Shown piece by piece: positions 32,555-41,996 of a stretch of DNA of 64,000 nucleotides. The stretch's first letter is position 1; the number at the start of each line of letters is the position of its first letter. Location: the NCBI RefSeq assembly GCF_950295315.1, contig NC_080179.1, positions 71,794,615 through 71,858,614 on the forward strand. Reading direction: 5' to 3'. Below the pieces are notes generated by a model. It was not told where the DNA came from and searched no databases. It worked only from the letters and a program-made list of their open reading frames with translations. Source of the DNA: Erinaceus europaeus (taxonomy: Eukaryota; Chordata; Mammalia; Eulipotyphla; Erinaceidae). The position numbers and the translations under genes are program-made.

Positions 32555-32728
32555 TCCTTGCATCACTTTGTTTATTGTTTTTTAAGATAGAGACTGAGAG
32601 ACAGAGGGGCAGAGAGAGTGAAAGAGACGATAGCACCAAAGCTTTAGTACAGTGGGGGCTGAACTTAAACTTGAGTAGCACACATGAAAAAGCAGCACAC
32701 TGCCCAAGTGAGCTATTTCACTAGTCCC
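32555..32728 (-). mobile_element. SINE-like copy, antisense
   Basis: TTGTTTATTGTTTTTTAAGA, GA-rich segment, GCACCAAAGCTTTAGTACAG, GCACACATGAAAAAGCAGCA and CTGCCCAAGTGAGCTATTTC. Same family as 25229-25545. Confidence 0.65.
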
Positions 32729-34540
32729 GGGGGTGTGGTGGTGGTGGTGTGTCTGTGCTTAACCATTTTATCAGGGCTTCCCTCCTTGACCATGACTTTG
32801 CAGTCCCTGCATTTATCCAAATAGATCAGATCAAGTGACAAAAGCTTACTTACCTGTAATTGATTTTTCACTTAGGAGGTAACAACTGTTACAACTGAAT
32901 ATTTATTAGATCTAAAGTAGATATTAATGATAAATATGATTTACAGAATCACAGAGGCTCTGAGAGCATTATTTAAACAAGTGCCGGAGCTGGTTATGGC
33001 TGTGAATCAGCGGTAGTAGGATTAAGGCCTTGCCCCTTACTAGGCCCCTTGGTTTGCTGCTCTGGGGAATTCTGGCCTGATCTAGGCCCTCCCTATCCAC
33101 ACCCTGTGTAGCTTATACATAGACCTGTAAATGGTCAGAGTTCACCTTCTTTTAGTCTGACCCATGTACTCTGGGAATATATAAGGAGAAATGACTAAAC
33201 TTTAGAAAACCCAAGAAAATGTTTGGAATCTGAAAAACGTGGGAGAATTTACTGTTTTACAGCAGCTGTCTATTACTCCCAGGGGCAATGAAACCTTCAT
33301 GGAGCTTGGTGATGGCTCTGTTTCAGATGTGATCGAAGAAATTGGATTTGATTTGAGGAAAACATACTTAGAATGAAATTTAGGAGGAATTCATGAACTG
33401 GAAAGTGCTCTAGAGAAGACACCTTGATCTCCTGTTTCCAAAGGGATAATGAACAAACATTAAGTGAGGATATTAAGTTCAGAGCTTTTAACTTACAATT
33501 CTTCTTACTTAACCCAACTGAACACTACTAGGAAACTGACACTTTTTTTTTCTTTTTACTCATTCAATTTTAAGGTTTGTCTGTAACATGCCAGTTATAT
33601 ATAATGCCAGTCTGGATGATAGATTGTGGAGGTAGATGTTTGGAGCTTGCTGTTGACTTGTTATGTGTTGCCTGACGAGTTACTTAACTTCTCTAAGCAA
33701 CCTCCTTCTTTCTAAAGTAAGACTTTGTATAGCATTGAGTTGACCTATGCAACAGTAATCACTTAGTAGAAAGATGTCTGATACATCTTAGCAGCACACC
33801 AAGTTTTAGCTATCATCATCATCATCATCAAACAACAACACTAACTCAACAGCATGTGTTTATTATACTTGTGTTTGTGTGGTAGATGCGGTGAAAACTC
33901 TATGTGGAACTGCTGGCGTGTGTTAATGGCAAGCTTTCTAGCAGCCTTTTTTGTTTGTTTTAAATTTTTCTTTATCACTTAGCCTAACTGTGTTTATCCT
34001 CCATGCAGGATTGAACCAATTTATATAATGGCTTTAGAAGGGAGGTAAATAGGATGAGATTCATTAGTGTTAGACTAATTTGTGCCTAGCAACCTCATGG
34101 GAAATTTCTTGACAGCTCAGCCACCTAGCCCCCATGGTACCAGTTAATAGAAAGTGCTTTATCTACAGTGAATTTATTTTGCTATTGCTGTGGGTACATT
34201 GAATTTCTTTGTCTTTCCAATTTGTAGCTGTTTTAGACCCAGAGTTTCCAATATTTTTGTTTTATAGGTACTGCTTGTATTTGAGATCATTGTTCAGAGA
34301 AGCAAAAACAAGTCTCTAGACGTGAGGAAGTGTACAGGGTAATGGCTCTGAAGCCCCAATAGAATGTGACAATGACGCAGCTGTGGGAGCTAGTGGGATA
34401 GAAAGTGCCTGTTGGGCTAGAACAAATCACTATTATCTGATTTTTTTAAATATAGTAACTAGGTATAAGTAGTTACCTGTATTAAACCCGAGCCTTAAAA
34501 TCATGACCCAAATTAATTTTTATTAGTATTATACTATAGT
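32729..34540. other. Unassigned, mostly unique 1.8 kb
   Basis: No gene recognised. A short (ATC)n run lies at about 33812-33829, and 33950-34135 (GCAGGATTGAACCAATTTAT, ACCTAGCCCCCATGGTACC) looks like a strongly decayed antisense SINE. Confidence 0.5.
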
Positions 34541-34764
34541 ATTAGTAATAAATATTTTATCAATATTGATTTACACAATTATAAGGAAATAGGGGTATGA
34601 CTCCCCTCTGCTCCCACCACCAGAGTTCTGTGTACCATCCCCTCCACAGAAAACTACAGTAGCTCTAGCAAGGTCACAGATATGGTTGACTTCACTACTA
34701 TCTACCTATATCTGTATTTTTGCCCATTTTTTCTATACTCCTGCCTTCACTTCCTTTTCCTTGC

Positions 34765-34997
34765 TTTTTTAAAAACTCTTTTAAAAAATCATATATCATT
34801 TGTTTATTTGTTGTTGGATAGAGACAGAAAGAAATTAGAGGGGGAGGGGAAGATAAAGAGGCAAGGAGAAAGATGCATGTAGACTTGCTTCAGCACTCAT
34901 GAATCTTTCCCTCTACAGGTGGGGACCAAAGACTTGAACTTGGGTCTTTGCGCACTGTAAAATATGCATTTAACCAGGTGAGCCGCGGTCTAGCCCC
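34765..34997 (-). mobile_element. SINE-A, antisense, nested in L1 UTR
   Basis: TTTGTTTATTTGTTGTTGGA, TCAGCACTCATGAATCTTTC, GGGACCAAAGACTTGAAC, ending in a TAGCCCC head edge. Confidence 0.85.
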
Positions 34998-35048
34998 TTT
35001 GTTTCCTTTATTTATTTTATTTCTATTTTTACCTCTAGAATTCTTACT

Positions 35049-35380
35049 GGGGCCCGGTGCCTACATTATGAATCCAAGGCTCCTGCAGCCATTATTTATT
35101 TATTTATTTATTTATTTATTCCCTTTTGTTGCCCTTGTTGTTTTATTGTTGTAGTTATTATTGTTGTTGTCGTTTTTGGATAGGACAGAGAGAAATGGAG
35201 AGAGGAGGGGCAGACAGAGAGGAGGAGAGAAAGATAGACACCTGCAGATCTGCTTCACCGCCTGTGAAGCGACTCCCCTGCAGGTGGGGAGCTGGGGGCT
35301 CGAACCAGGATCCTTATGCCGGTCCTTGTGCTTTGCGCCATCTGCACTTAACCCGCTGTGCTACAGCCCGACTCCCCAGC
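35049..35380 (-). mobile_element. SINE-B with 3' module, antisense, nested
   Basis: CGGTGCCTACATTATGAATC (3' module), (TTTA)n, TTGTTGCCCTTGTTGTTTTA, CACCGCCTGTGAAGCGACTC, GGGGGCTCGAACCAGGATCC, ending AGCCCGACTCCCC. Nearly full-length composite form. Confidence 0.9.
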
Positions 35381-35381
35381 C

Positions 35382-35600
35382 TTTTTTTTTTATGATGATG
35401 ATTATTTTTGGATAGGACAGAGAAAACTTAAGAGGGGAGGGGAAGATAGAGAGGGAGAGAGAAAGGTAGACACCTGCAGACCTGTTTCACCACTTGTGAG
35501 CGACCTGCCCGCAGGTGGAGAGCTGGGGGCTTAGGTCCTTGTGAGAGCCCTTGCACTTTGTACTATGTCCACTTAACCTTGTGCACCAAGGCCAGCCCCT
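35382..35600 (-). mobile_element. SINE-B-like copy, antisense, nested
   Basis: Poly(T), GATGATGATTATTTTTGGAT, CACCACTTGTGAGCGACCTG, GGAGAGCTGGGGGCTTAGG (B box damaged), ending AAGGCCAGCCCC. Confidence 0.8.
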
Positions 35601-35756
35601 TTTTTATTTTTTTCTAAGTCACACCTACACCTATTCCTATTTACAAGCATCCTTCCTGTTTTTCTCTACTTTATCAGATAAGAGAAACAGTACCTGGTTT
35701 CCTCTGGTGTTTTCCAGATTTACTTCTGTTTCAGTGATGGTATAAAAATAAGATTT

Positions 35757-36215
35757 ATTTTATTTTTATTTAATTTTTTATCTATAAAAAGGAAGCATTG
35801 ACTGAACCATAAAATAAGAGGGGTACAACTTCACACAATTCCAACCACCAGAACTCTGTATCCCATCCCCTCCCCTGATAGCTTTCCTATTCTTTATCCC
35901 TCTGGGAGTATGGACCCAAGGTCATTGTGGGATGCAGAAGGTGGAAGGTCTGGCTTCTGTAATTGCTTCCCCGATGAACATGGGCATGGACAGGTGGATC
36001 CATACTCCCAGCCTGTCTCTCTCTTTCCCTAGTGGGGAAGGGCTCTGGGGAAGCAGAGTCCCAGGACACATTGGTGGGGTTGTCTATCCAGGGAAGTCTG
36101 GTCGGCATCATGGTAGCATCTGGAACCTGGTAGTTGAAAATAGAGTTAACATACAAAGCCAAACAAATTGTTGAACAATAATGGACCTAAAGGCTGGAAT
36201 AGTGCAGATGAAGAG
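35757..36215 (-). mobile_element. L1 long 3' UTR, antisense
   Basis: TTATCTATAAAAAGGAAGCA, CTCTGGGAGTATGGACCCAA, GAACATGGGCATGGACAGGT, ACAAATTGTTGAACAATAAT. Typical 5'-truncated copy. Confidence 0.9.
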
Positions 36216-36361
36216 TTGGAAAAAAATGTTTGAAGGATGATGGAAGTAGAAAAAAGAAAAAAAATCTGAAAGTATCTATACAAGAATGTTGAAGTAAAGT
36301 CATTGTGTCCAGCTAGAGAGAAGATACCAAAAGATGTCATAATAATAACAACTCCCTCTTC

Positions 36362-36480
36362 CCTTTCTTTTTTTAATAAACATTTTATTTATTTATTAAT
36401 GAGAAATATCGGAGGAGAGAAAGAACCAGATATCACTCTGGTACATGTGCTGCCAGGGATTGAACTCAGAACCTCATGCC
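36362..36480 (-). mobile_element. SINE-C, antisense, 5' truncated
   Basis: TTTATTTATTAATGAGAAAT, GAAAGAACCAGATATCACTC, GTGCTGCCAGGGATTGAACT and CAGAACCTCATGCC. It ends abruptly against an L1 fragment instead of a SINE-C head. Confidence 0.8.
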
Positions 36481-36544
36481 TATTTACATTCCCACCAGCA
36501 GTGTAGGAGGGTCACTTTGACCTCACAACCTCTCCACATTTGCT
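36481..36544 (-). mobile_element. 64-bp internal L1 ORF2 fragment
   Basis: TTTACATTCCCACCAGCAGT to CACATTTGCTG is antisense ORF2, truncated at both ends and sandwiched between SINE-C and the poly(T) of a SINE-B. Confidence 0.85.
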
Positions 36545-36764
36545 GTTTTTTTTTTTTTTTTTGTAATTTTATTTATTTATTTTCCCTTTTGTTGCCTTTG
36601 TTGTCTTTTATTGCCATTGTAGTTATTATTGTTGTTGTTACTGATGTCATCATTATTGGATAGCACAGAGAGAAATGGAGAGAGGAGGGGAAGACAGAGA
36701 GGGGGAGAGAAAGACACCTGCAGACCTCCTTCACTTCCTGTAAAGCTACCGCCTGACTCCCCTA
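36545..36764 (-). mobile_element. SINE-B, antisense, with internal deletion
   Basis: Long poly(T), GTAATTTTATTTATTTATTT, body to CTTCACTTCCTGTAAAGC, then directly TACCGCCTGACTCCCC. The B box and most of the A-box region are deleted, leaving only the outermost head. Confidence 0.85.
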
Positions 36765-37796
36765 TTCATATTTAAGACAGGAGCCTGTATAACCACTGAT
36801 TCCCTGTCAGACTGAGCTCACAGTCCATGGTCACACCCGGGAAAACTCATTACAGGACCAATTTTCCTTGAGTGGCAGAGTAGGGTGACCCAGTCTCACT
36901 GAAGAATGGGCCTTATCAATGCTAGTTTACAGTGAAGTAAAGTCCTGGAGAATCCCAGAAAAGGGCTTATGATGACATTCTGGATGGGTGTGACCAGTGA
37001 TGGTAGATAGAGAGGGATCTGTTAGAGGTCTAGGCCCATCCTATCTATGGGGGAATCCCAGGATTCCCTGACTAGGGCCCCAGGTGATGAGTTGGCCTGG
37101 TATTGGCCAAAATGGCCACCAGTAAGTGAGCCAGATTCTTGTCCTTTTTTCTTTTTTCCCTCCAGGGTTATCGCTGTGACTGGGTGTCTGCATTATGAAT
37201 CCACTGCTCCTGGAGGCCATTTTTTTCCCATTTTGTTGCCATTATTATTGTTATTGCTGTTGTTGTTGTTGGACAGTATAGAAAGAAACTGAGAGAGGAG
37301 CGGAAGACAGAGGGGGAGAGAAAGACACCACAAACCTGCTTTACCGCCTATGAAGCAACCCCCCTGCAGGTGGGGAGCTAGGGGGTCGAACTGGGATCCT
37401 TACCTGGTCCTTGAGCTTCATGCCATGTGTGCTTAAATCACTGTGCTACCTACAGCCCGGCCCCCAGATTCTTGCCCTTTTCCAGCTTTTGTAGTCCTTT
37501 CTTTGTCTGATAAGTTTAGGCTGTTTCCCATTTGCAAAAGCATTGAGTCTTTATTGCTTGTAAGCCAGTATTAAGTTTACAAGGTCTAGTGAGGAAGTAG
37601 ACCTAGGATTTTAGTGGTGTCTAAGTTAATCTCATTTTTTTGCATTTACTGGTTTCATGATTCTCAGAAAGGTTGTTGTAGAGACATGAATTGTCCTTTA
37701 GTTGATATATATGTTATGCCAGTATATATCTTGGCCAATTGTATACAGTAGTTTTTCTAAAGATTCAGTGATAGGATGTATGAATGAAAATACAAA
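36765..37796 (-). mobile_element. L1 long 3' UTR (variant), antisense
   Basis: 37000-37140 and 37464-37796 match the distal 3' UTR variant seen at 1450-1700 (AGGTCTAGGCCCATCCTATC, GACTAGGGCCCCAGGTGATG, CAGCTTTTGTAGTCC). The proximal 36765-37000 fits the same context but was not matched to another copy here. Confidence 0.65.
37142..37463 (-). mobile_element. SINE-B with 3' module, antisense
   Basis: GGGTTATCGCTGTGACTGGG (3' module), TGTTGTTGTTGGACAG, CTTTACCGCCTATGAAGCAA, GGGGGTCGAACTGGGATCC, ending ACAGCCCGGCCC. CCAGATTCTTG flanks it at 37131-37141 and 37464-37474, splitting the L1 UTR. Confidence 0.95.
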
Positions 37797-38052
37797 TATT
37801 GCAAGGACCGGTATAAGGATCGCGGTTTGAGCCCCCGGCTCCCCACCTGCATGGGAGTTGCTTTACAGGCAGTGAAGCAAGTCTGCAGGTGTCTATCTTT
37901 CTCTCCCCTCTCTGTCTTCACCTCCTCTCTCCATTTCTCTCTGTCCTATCCAACAATGATGACATCAGTAACAACAACAATAATAACTACAATGATAATA
38001 AAAAGACAACAAAGGCAACAAAAGGGAAAATAAATAAATAAAATTACAAAAA
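37797..38052 (+). mobile_element. SINE-B, 5' truncated, joined to L1
   Basis: Begins inside the head at ATTGCAAGGACCGGTATAAG, runs to AACAAAAGGGAAAATAAATA, then AATTAC and an A-run directly joined to L1 ORF2. The same SINE-AATTAC-A(n)-L1 junction occurs in reverse orientation at 36545. Confidence 0.9.
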
Positions 38053-38220
38053 AAAAAAGCAGCAAATGTGGAGAGGTTGTGGGGTCAAAGGAACCCTCCT
38101 ACATGACTGGTGGGAATGTAAATTGGTCCAACCTCTGTGGAGAACAGTCTGGAGAACTCTCAGAAGGCTAGAAATGGACCTAACCTATGATTCTGCAATT
38201 CCTCTCCTGGGGATAGATCC

Positions 38221-38284
38221 TTATGCCGGTCCCTGTGCTTTGCACCACATGCACTTAACCCACTGCACTACTGCCTCATTCCCC
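38221..38284 (-). mobile_element. Tailless SINE-B head insertion (64 bp)
   Basis: Antisense SINE-B head only: TTATGCCGGTCCCTGTGCTT to CACTACTGCCTCATTCCC. No body or tail. Flanks CCTGGGGATAGATCC (38206-38220) and CCTGGGGATATATCC (38285-38299) form a 15-bp duplication with one mismatch. Truncation point equals that of the insertion at 30511. Confidence 0.85.
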
Positions 38285-38340
38285 CCTGGGGATATATCCT
38301 AAGGAACCCAATACACCCATCCAAAAAAAGATCTGTGCAC

Positions 38341-40806
38341 CAATCACAGACAAAGAAATTGAAACCGTTATTAAGAATCTCCCTAACAACAAAAGTCCTG
38401 GACCAGATGGCTTCACAAACGAATTCTACAAAACTTTCAGGAAACAGTTAGTACCCATACTTCTTAAACTTTTCCATAAGATTGAAGAAACAGGAATATT
38501 CCCTTCCACCTTCTATGAAGCCAACATCACCCTGATACCAAAAGCTGACAGGGACAGAACAAAAAAGGAAAACTACAGACCAATATCTCTGATGAACATA
38601 GATGCCAAAATATTAAACAAGATCTTGGCCAACCGGATACAGCAGCATATCAAAAAGATTGTTCATCATGACTAAGTGGGATTCATCCCAGGAATGCAAG
38701 GCTGGTTCAACATCCATAAGTCAATGTCATTCACCACATCAATAAAAGCAAAGCCAAAAACCACATGATTATCTCAATAGATGCAGAGAAAGCCTTTGAC
38801 AAAATCCAACACCCATTCATGCTCAAAACTCTACAAAAAATGGGAATAGATGGGAAATTCCTCAAGATAGTGGAATCTATATATAGCAAACCTACAGCCA
38901 ACATCATACTCAATGGACAGAAGCTGAAAGCATTCTCCCTCAGATTGGGGACTAGACAGGGCTGTCCACTGTCACCATTACTCTTCAACATAGTATTGGA
39001 AGTTCCTGCCATAGCAATCAGGCAAGAGAAAGAAATCAAAGGAATACAGATTGGAAGGGAAGAAGTCAAGCTCTCACTATGTGCAGATGATATGATAGTA
39101 TACATAGAAAAACCTAAAGAATCCAGCAGAAAACTACTGGAAGGTGTTAGACAATATAGCAAGGTGTCAGACTACAAAATCAGTGTACAAAAATCAGTGG
39201 CATTTCTTTATGCAAACACTAAATCTGAAGAAGAAGACATCCAGAAATCACTCCCATTTACTGTTTCAGCAAAATCAATCAAATACCTAGGAATAAAGTT
39301 GACCAAAGAAGTGAAAGACTTGTATACTGAAAACTATGAGTCGCTACTCAAGGAAATAGAAACTGATACCAAGAAATGGAAAGATATCCCATGCTCATGG
39401 ATTGGAAGAATAAATATCATCAAAATGAATATTCTCCCCAGAGCCATATACAAATTTAATGCAATACCCATCAAAGTTCCACCAAGCTTCTTTAAGAGAA
39501 TAGAACAAACACTACAATCATTTATCTGGAACCTGAAAACACCTAGAATTGCCAAAACCATCTTGAGGAAAAGAAACAAAAATGGAGGCATCACACTCCC
39601 AGACCTTAAACTATATTATAAAGCCATCATCTTGAAAACAGCATGGTACTGGAACAAAAATAGGCACACACACCAGTGGAACAGAATTGAAATCCCAGAA
39701 ATAAATACCCACACCTATGGACATCTAATCTTTGATAAGGGGGCCCAAAGGATTAAATGAAAGAAGGAGGCTCTCTTCAATAAATGGTGCTGGGAAAACT
39801 GGGTTGTAACATGCAGAAGAATGAAATTGAACCACTTTATCTCACCAGAAACAAAACTCAAGTCCAAATGGATCAAAGACCTGGATGTTAGACCAGAAAC
39901 AATCAAATACTTAGAGAAAAACATTGGTAAAACAGTTTCCCACATACACCTCAAGGACATCTTTCATGAATCAAACCCAATTGCAAGGAAGACTAAAGCA
40001 GAAACAAACCAATGGGACCACATCAAATTGAAAAGCTTCTGCACATCCAAAGAAACTATTAAACAAACAAAGAGACCCCTCACAGAATGGGAGAAGATCT
40101 TCACATGCTATACATCAGACAAGAAACTAATCACCAAAATATATAAAGAGCTCAGCAAACTTAGCACCAAAAAAGCAAATGACCCCATCCAAAAATGGGC
40201 AGAGGATATGAACAAAACATTCACCACAGAGGAGATTCAAAAGGCTAACAAACATATGAAAACCTGCTCCAGGTCACAGATTATCAGAGAAATGCAAATT
40301 AAGACAACACTATGATACCACCTCACTCCTGTAAGAATGGCATACATCAAAAAGGACAGCAGCAACAAATGCTGGAGAGGCTGTGGGGACAGAGGAACCC
40401 TTTTGCACTGCTGGTGGGAATGTAAATTGGTCCAGCCTCTGTGGAGAGCAGTCTGGAAAACTCTCAGAAGGCTAGACATGGACCTTCCATATGATCCGGT
40501 AATTTCTTTCCTGGGGTTATACCCCACGGACTCCATAACACCCAACCAAAAAGAGGTACTCCTATGTTCATAGCGGCACAATTCATAATAGCTGAAACCT
40601 GGAAGCAACCCAGGTGCCCAACAACAGATGAGTGGCTGAGAAAGCTGTGGTATATAGACACAATGGAATACTATGCAGCTATCAAGAACAATGAACCCAT
40701 CTTCTCTGACCCATCTTGGACAGAGCTAGAAGGAATTATGTTAAGTGAACTAAGTCAGAAAGATAAAGATGAGTATGGGATGATCCCACTCATCAACAGA
40801 AGTTGA
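38341..40806 (+). pseudogene. L1 ORF2 reverse transcriptase (L1-A), broken
   Basis: ORF2p nicks target DNA and reverse-transcribes L1 RNA. The order seen is: [24 protein letters not shown]; an in-frame stop before VGFIPGMQGW, then a frameshift; in the 331-codon segment (38765-39760) [23 protein letters not shown], the catalytic LCADDMIVY and KYLGI. It ends with a TGA after KGAQRIK. The frame continues with [11 protein letters not shown], another TGA at 40313-40315, and the C-terminal [14 protein letters not shown] finger-like region; a small deletion near 40560 shifts the last part ([11 protein letters not shown]). Not functional. Confidence 0.95.
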
Positions 40807-40884
40807 GTAAGAAGATCTGAAAGGGAAACTAAAAGCAGGACCTGACCAAATTGTAAGTAGGGCACCAAAGTAAAAACCCTGTGG

Positions 40885-41996
40885 TTCTTCTTCTAGCGTT
40901 TGCCCTTCTTCCATATCCAGTCAACAGCGTCAGGTTGAGCCTGGTGTAAAGTTTTGAGACCTCCTTTGAATCTGGAGAGGTGGCAGTCGTTGACTATGTG
41001 GGTAATAGTCTGTCTGGAGCCGCAGGGGCAGTTCGGGTCATCTCTGGCTCCCCAGCGATGGAACATAGCGGCGCACCGGCCATGGCCTGTTCGATAGTGA
41101 TTGAGGAGGGCCCAGTCATAACGTGCTAGGTCAAAGCCGGGTTGACGCTTGCAGGGGTTGTGATGAGGTGTTTGTTCTTTACCTCAGCTGACTGCCAACT
41201 CTGTTTCCAAGAGACTGGAACAGAGAAGTTCAGTGTAGGCGTAGGAGACCAGATTGGGTGACGAGACGTCAAGCGTTGGACAGGGTGGGTGAAGATATCC
41301 GCGTATATTGGCAGGTCCGGTCGAGCGTAGACGTGGGAAATGAACTTAGATGATGCCGCATCCCGACGAATATCTGGCGGGGCGATGTTGCTAAGAACTG
41401 GCAGCCATGGAACCGGGGTGGAACAGATGGTTCCAGAAATTATCCTCATGGAGGAATATAATTTGGAATCGACCAAGTGGACATGGGGGCTACGGAACCA
41501 TACTGGGGCACAGTATTCTGCAGTGGAATAGCATAATGCCAGAGATGATGATCGTAGTGTGGAAGCGCTCGCGCCCCATGAGGAGCTCGCCAGTCTTGCA
41601 ATGATGTGATTCCTCGCGCCCACCTTTGTTGCAGTTTTTATGAGATGTTCGTGAAATGACAGGGTGCGATCGAGAGTAACGCCAAGATAGACTGGCTGGG
41701 CTTCATGCTGGATTCTCGTATCGCCAAGCTGCACATTAAGCTCACGTGAGGCCGAGGCATGGTGTAGATGGAAAACAGATGATACCATTTTTGCAGTGCT
41801 AGGGATTAGTCGCCATTTTTTGCAGTAATCAGATATCAGAGACATGTCTTTCGTGAGTGTTTCCTCAAGGATGTTGAACTTGGATGCCTGAGTTGCACAG
41901 TAGATGTCATCGGTGTAGATGAACTTCCTTGAAGAAGTTACTGGGAGGTCATTGATGTAAATATTAAATAGTGTAGGAGCCAGAACAGAGCCCTGG
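40885..41996 (-). mobile_element. Vingi-clade non-LTR retrotransposon (5' truncated, 1.1 kb)
   Basis: Inserted antisense in the 3' UTR of L1-A. It runs from the RT active-site region to the 3' end, where a TAG stop is followed only by a GAAGAAGAA tail, that is almost no 3' UTR. CCCTGTGG before and CCCTGGGT after may be remnants of a short target duplication. Vingi is a sister clade of Ingi lacking RNase H, described from hedgehogs. Identification rests on RT motif order and host context; I cannot run an alignment. Confidence 0.85.
40893..41996 (-). pseudogene. Vingi reverse transcriptase C-terminal half
   Basis: Encodes the enzyme that copies Vingi RNA into DNA. From the 5' end: QGSVLAPTLFNIYINDLP (RT motif before the active site), FIYTDDIYCATQ (catalytic DD, with T where A is usual), QPVYLGVTLDRTLSFHEHL, LALCYSTAEYCAPVW, then PWLPVLSNIAPPDIRRDAAS. 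It is open for 239 codons from the internal Met at 41845, and also open upstream to the truncation. A one-base loss near 41158 shifts the frame; the second frame gives HRWGARDDPNCPCG and HIVNDC (C-x-C-x7-H-x4-C) and ends WKKGKR. Only one lesion in about 365 codons, so it is young. Confidence 0.85.

Larger units (their letters stand above)
34541..35755 (-). mobile_element. Older L1 3' UTR split by three SINEs
   Basis: Pieces at 34541-34760 (GATTTACACAATTATAAGGA, CTCCCACCACCAGAGTTCTG) and 35601-35755 (AGTCACACCTACACCTATTC, GTGTTTTCCAGATTTACTTC) are collinear with the uninterrupted older copy at 5138-5490. The 840 bp between them is SINE sequence. Confidence 0.75.

Noticed and set aside
41126..41845. 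239-codon frame considered as a host gene or as L1 ORF2
   Set aside because: RT motifs, stop-adjacent GAA tail and dispersed copies identify a non-LTR retrotransposon distinct from L1.
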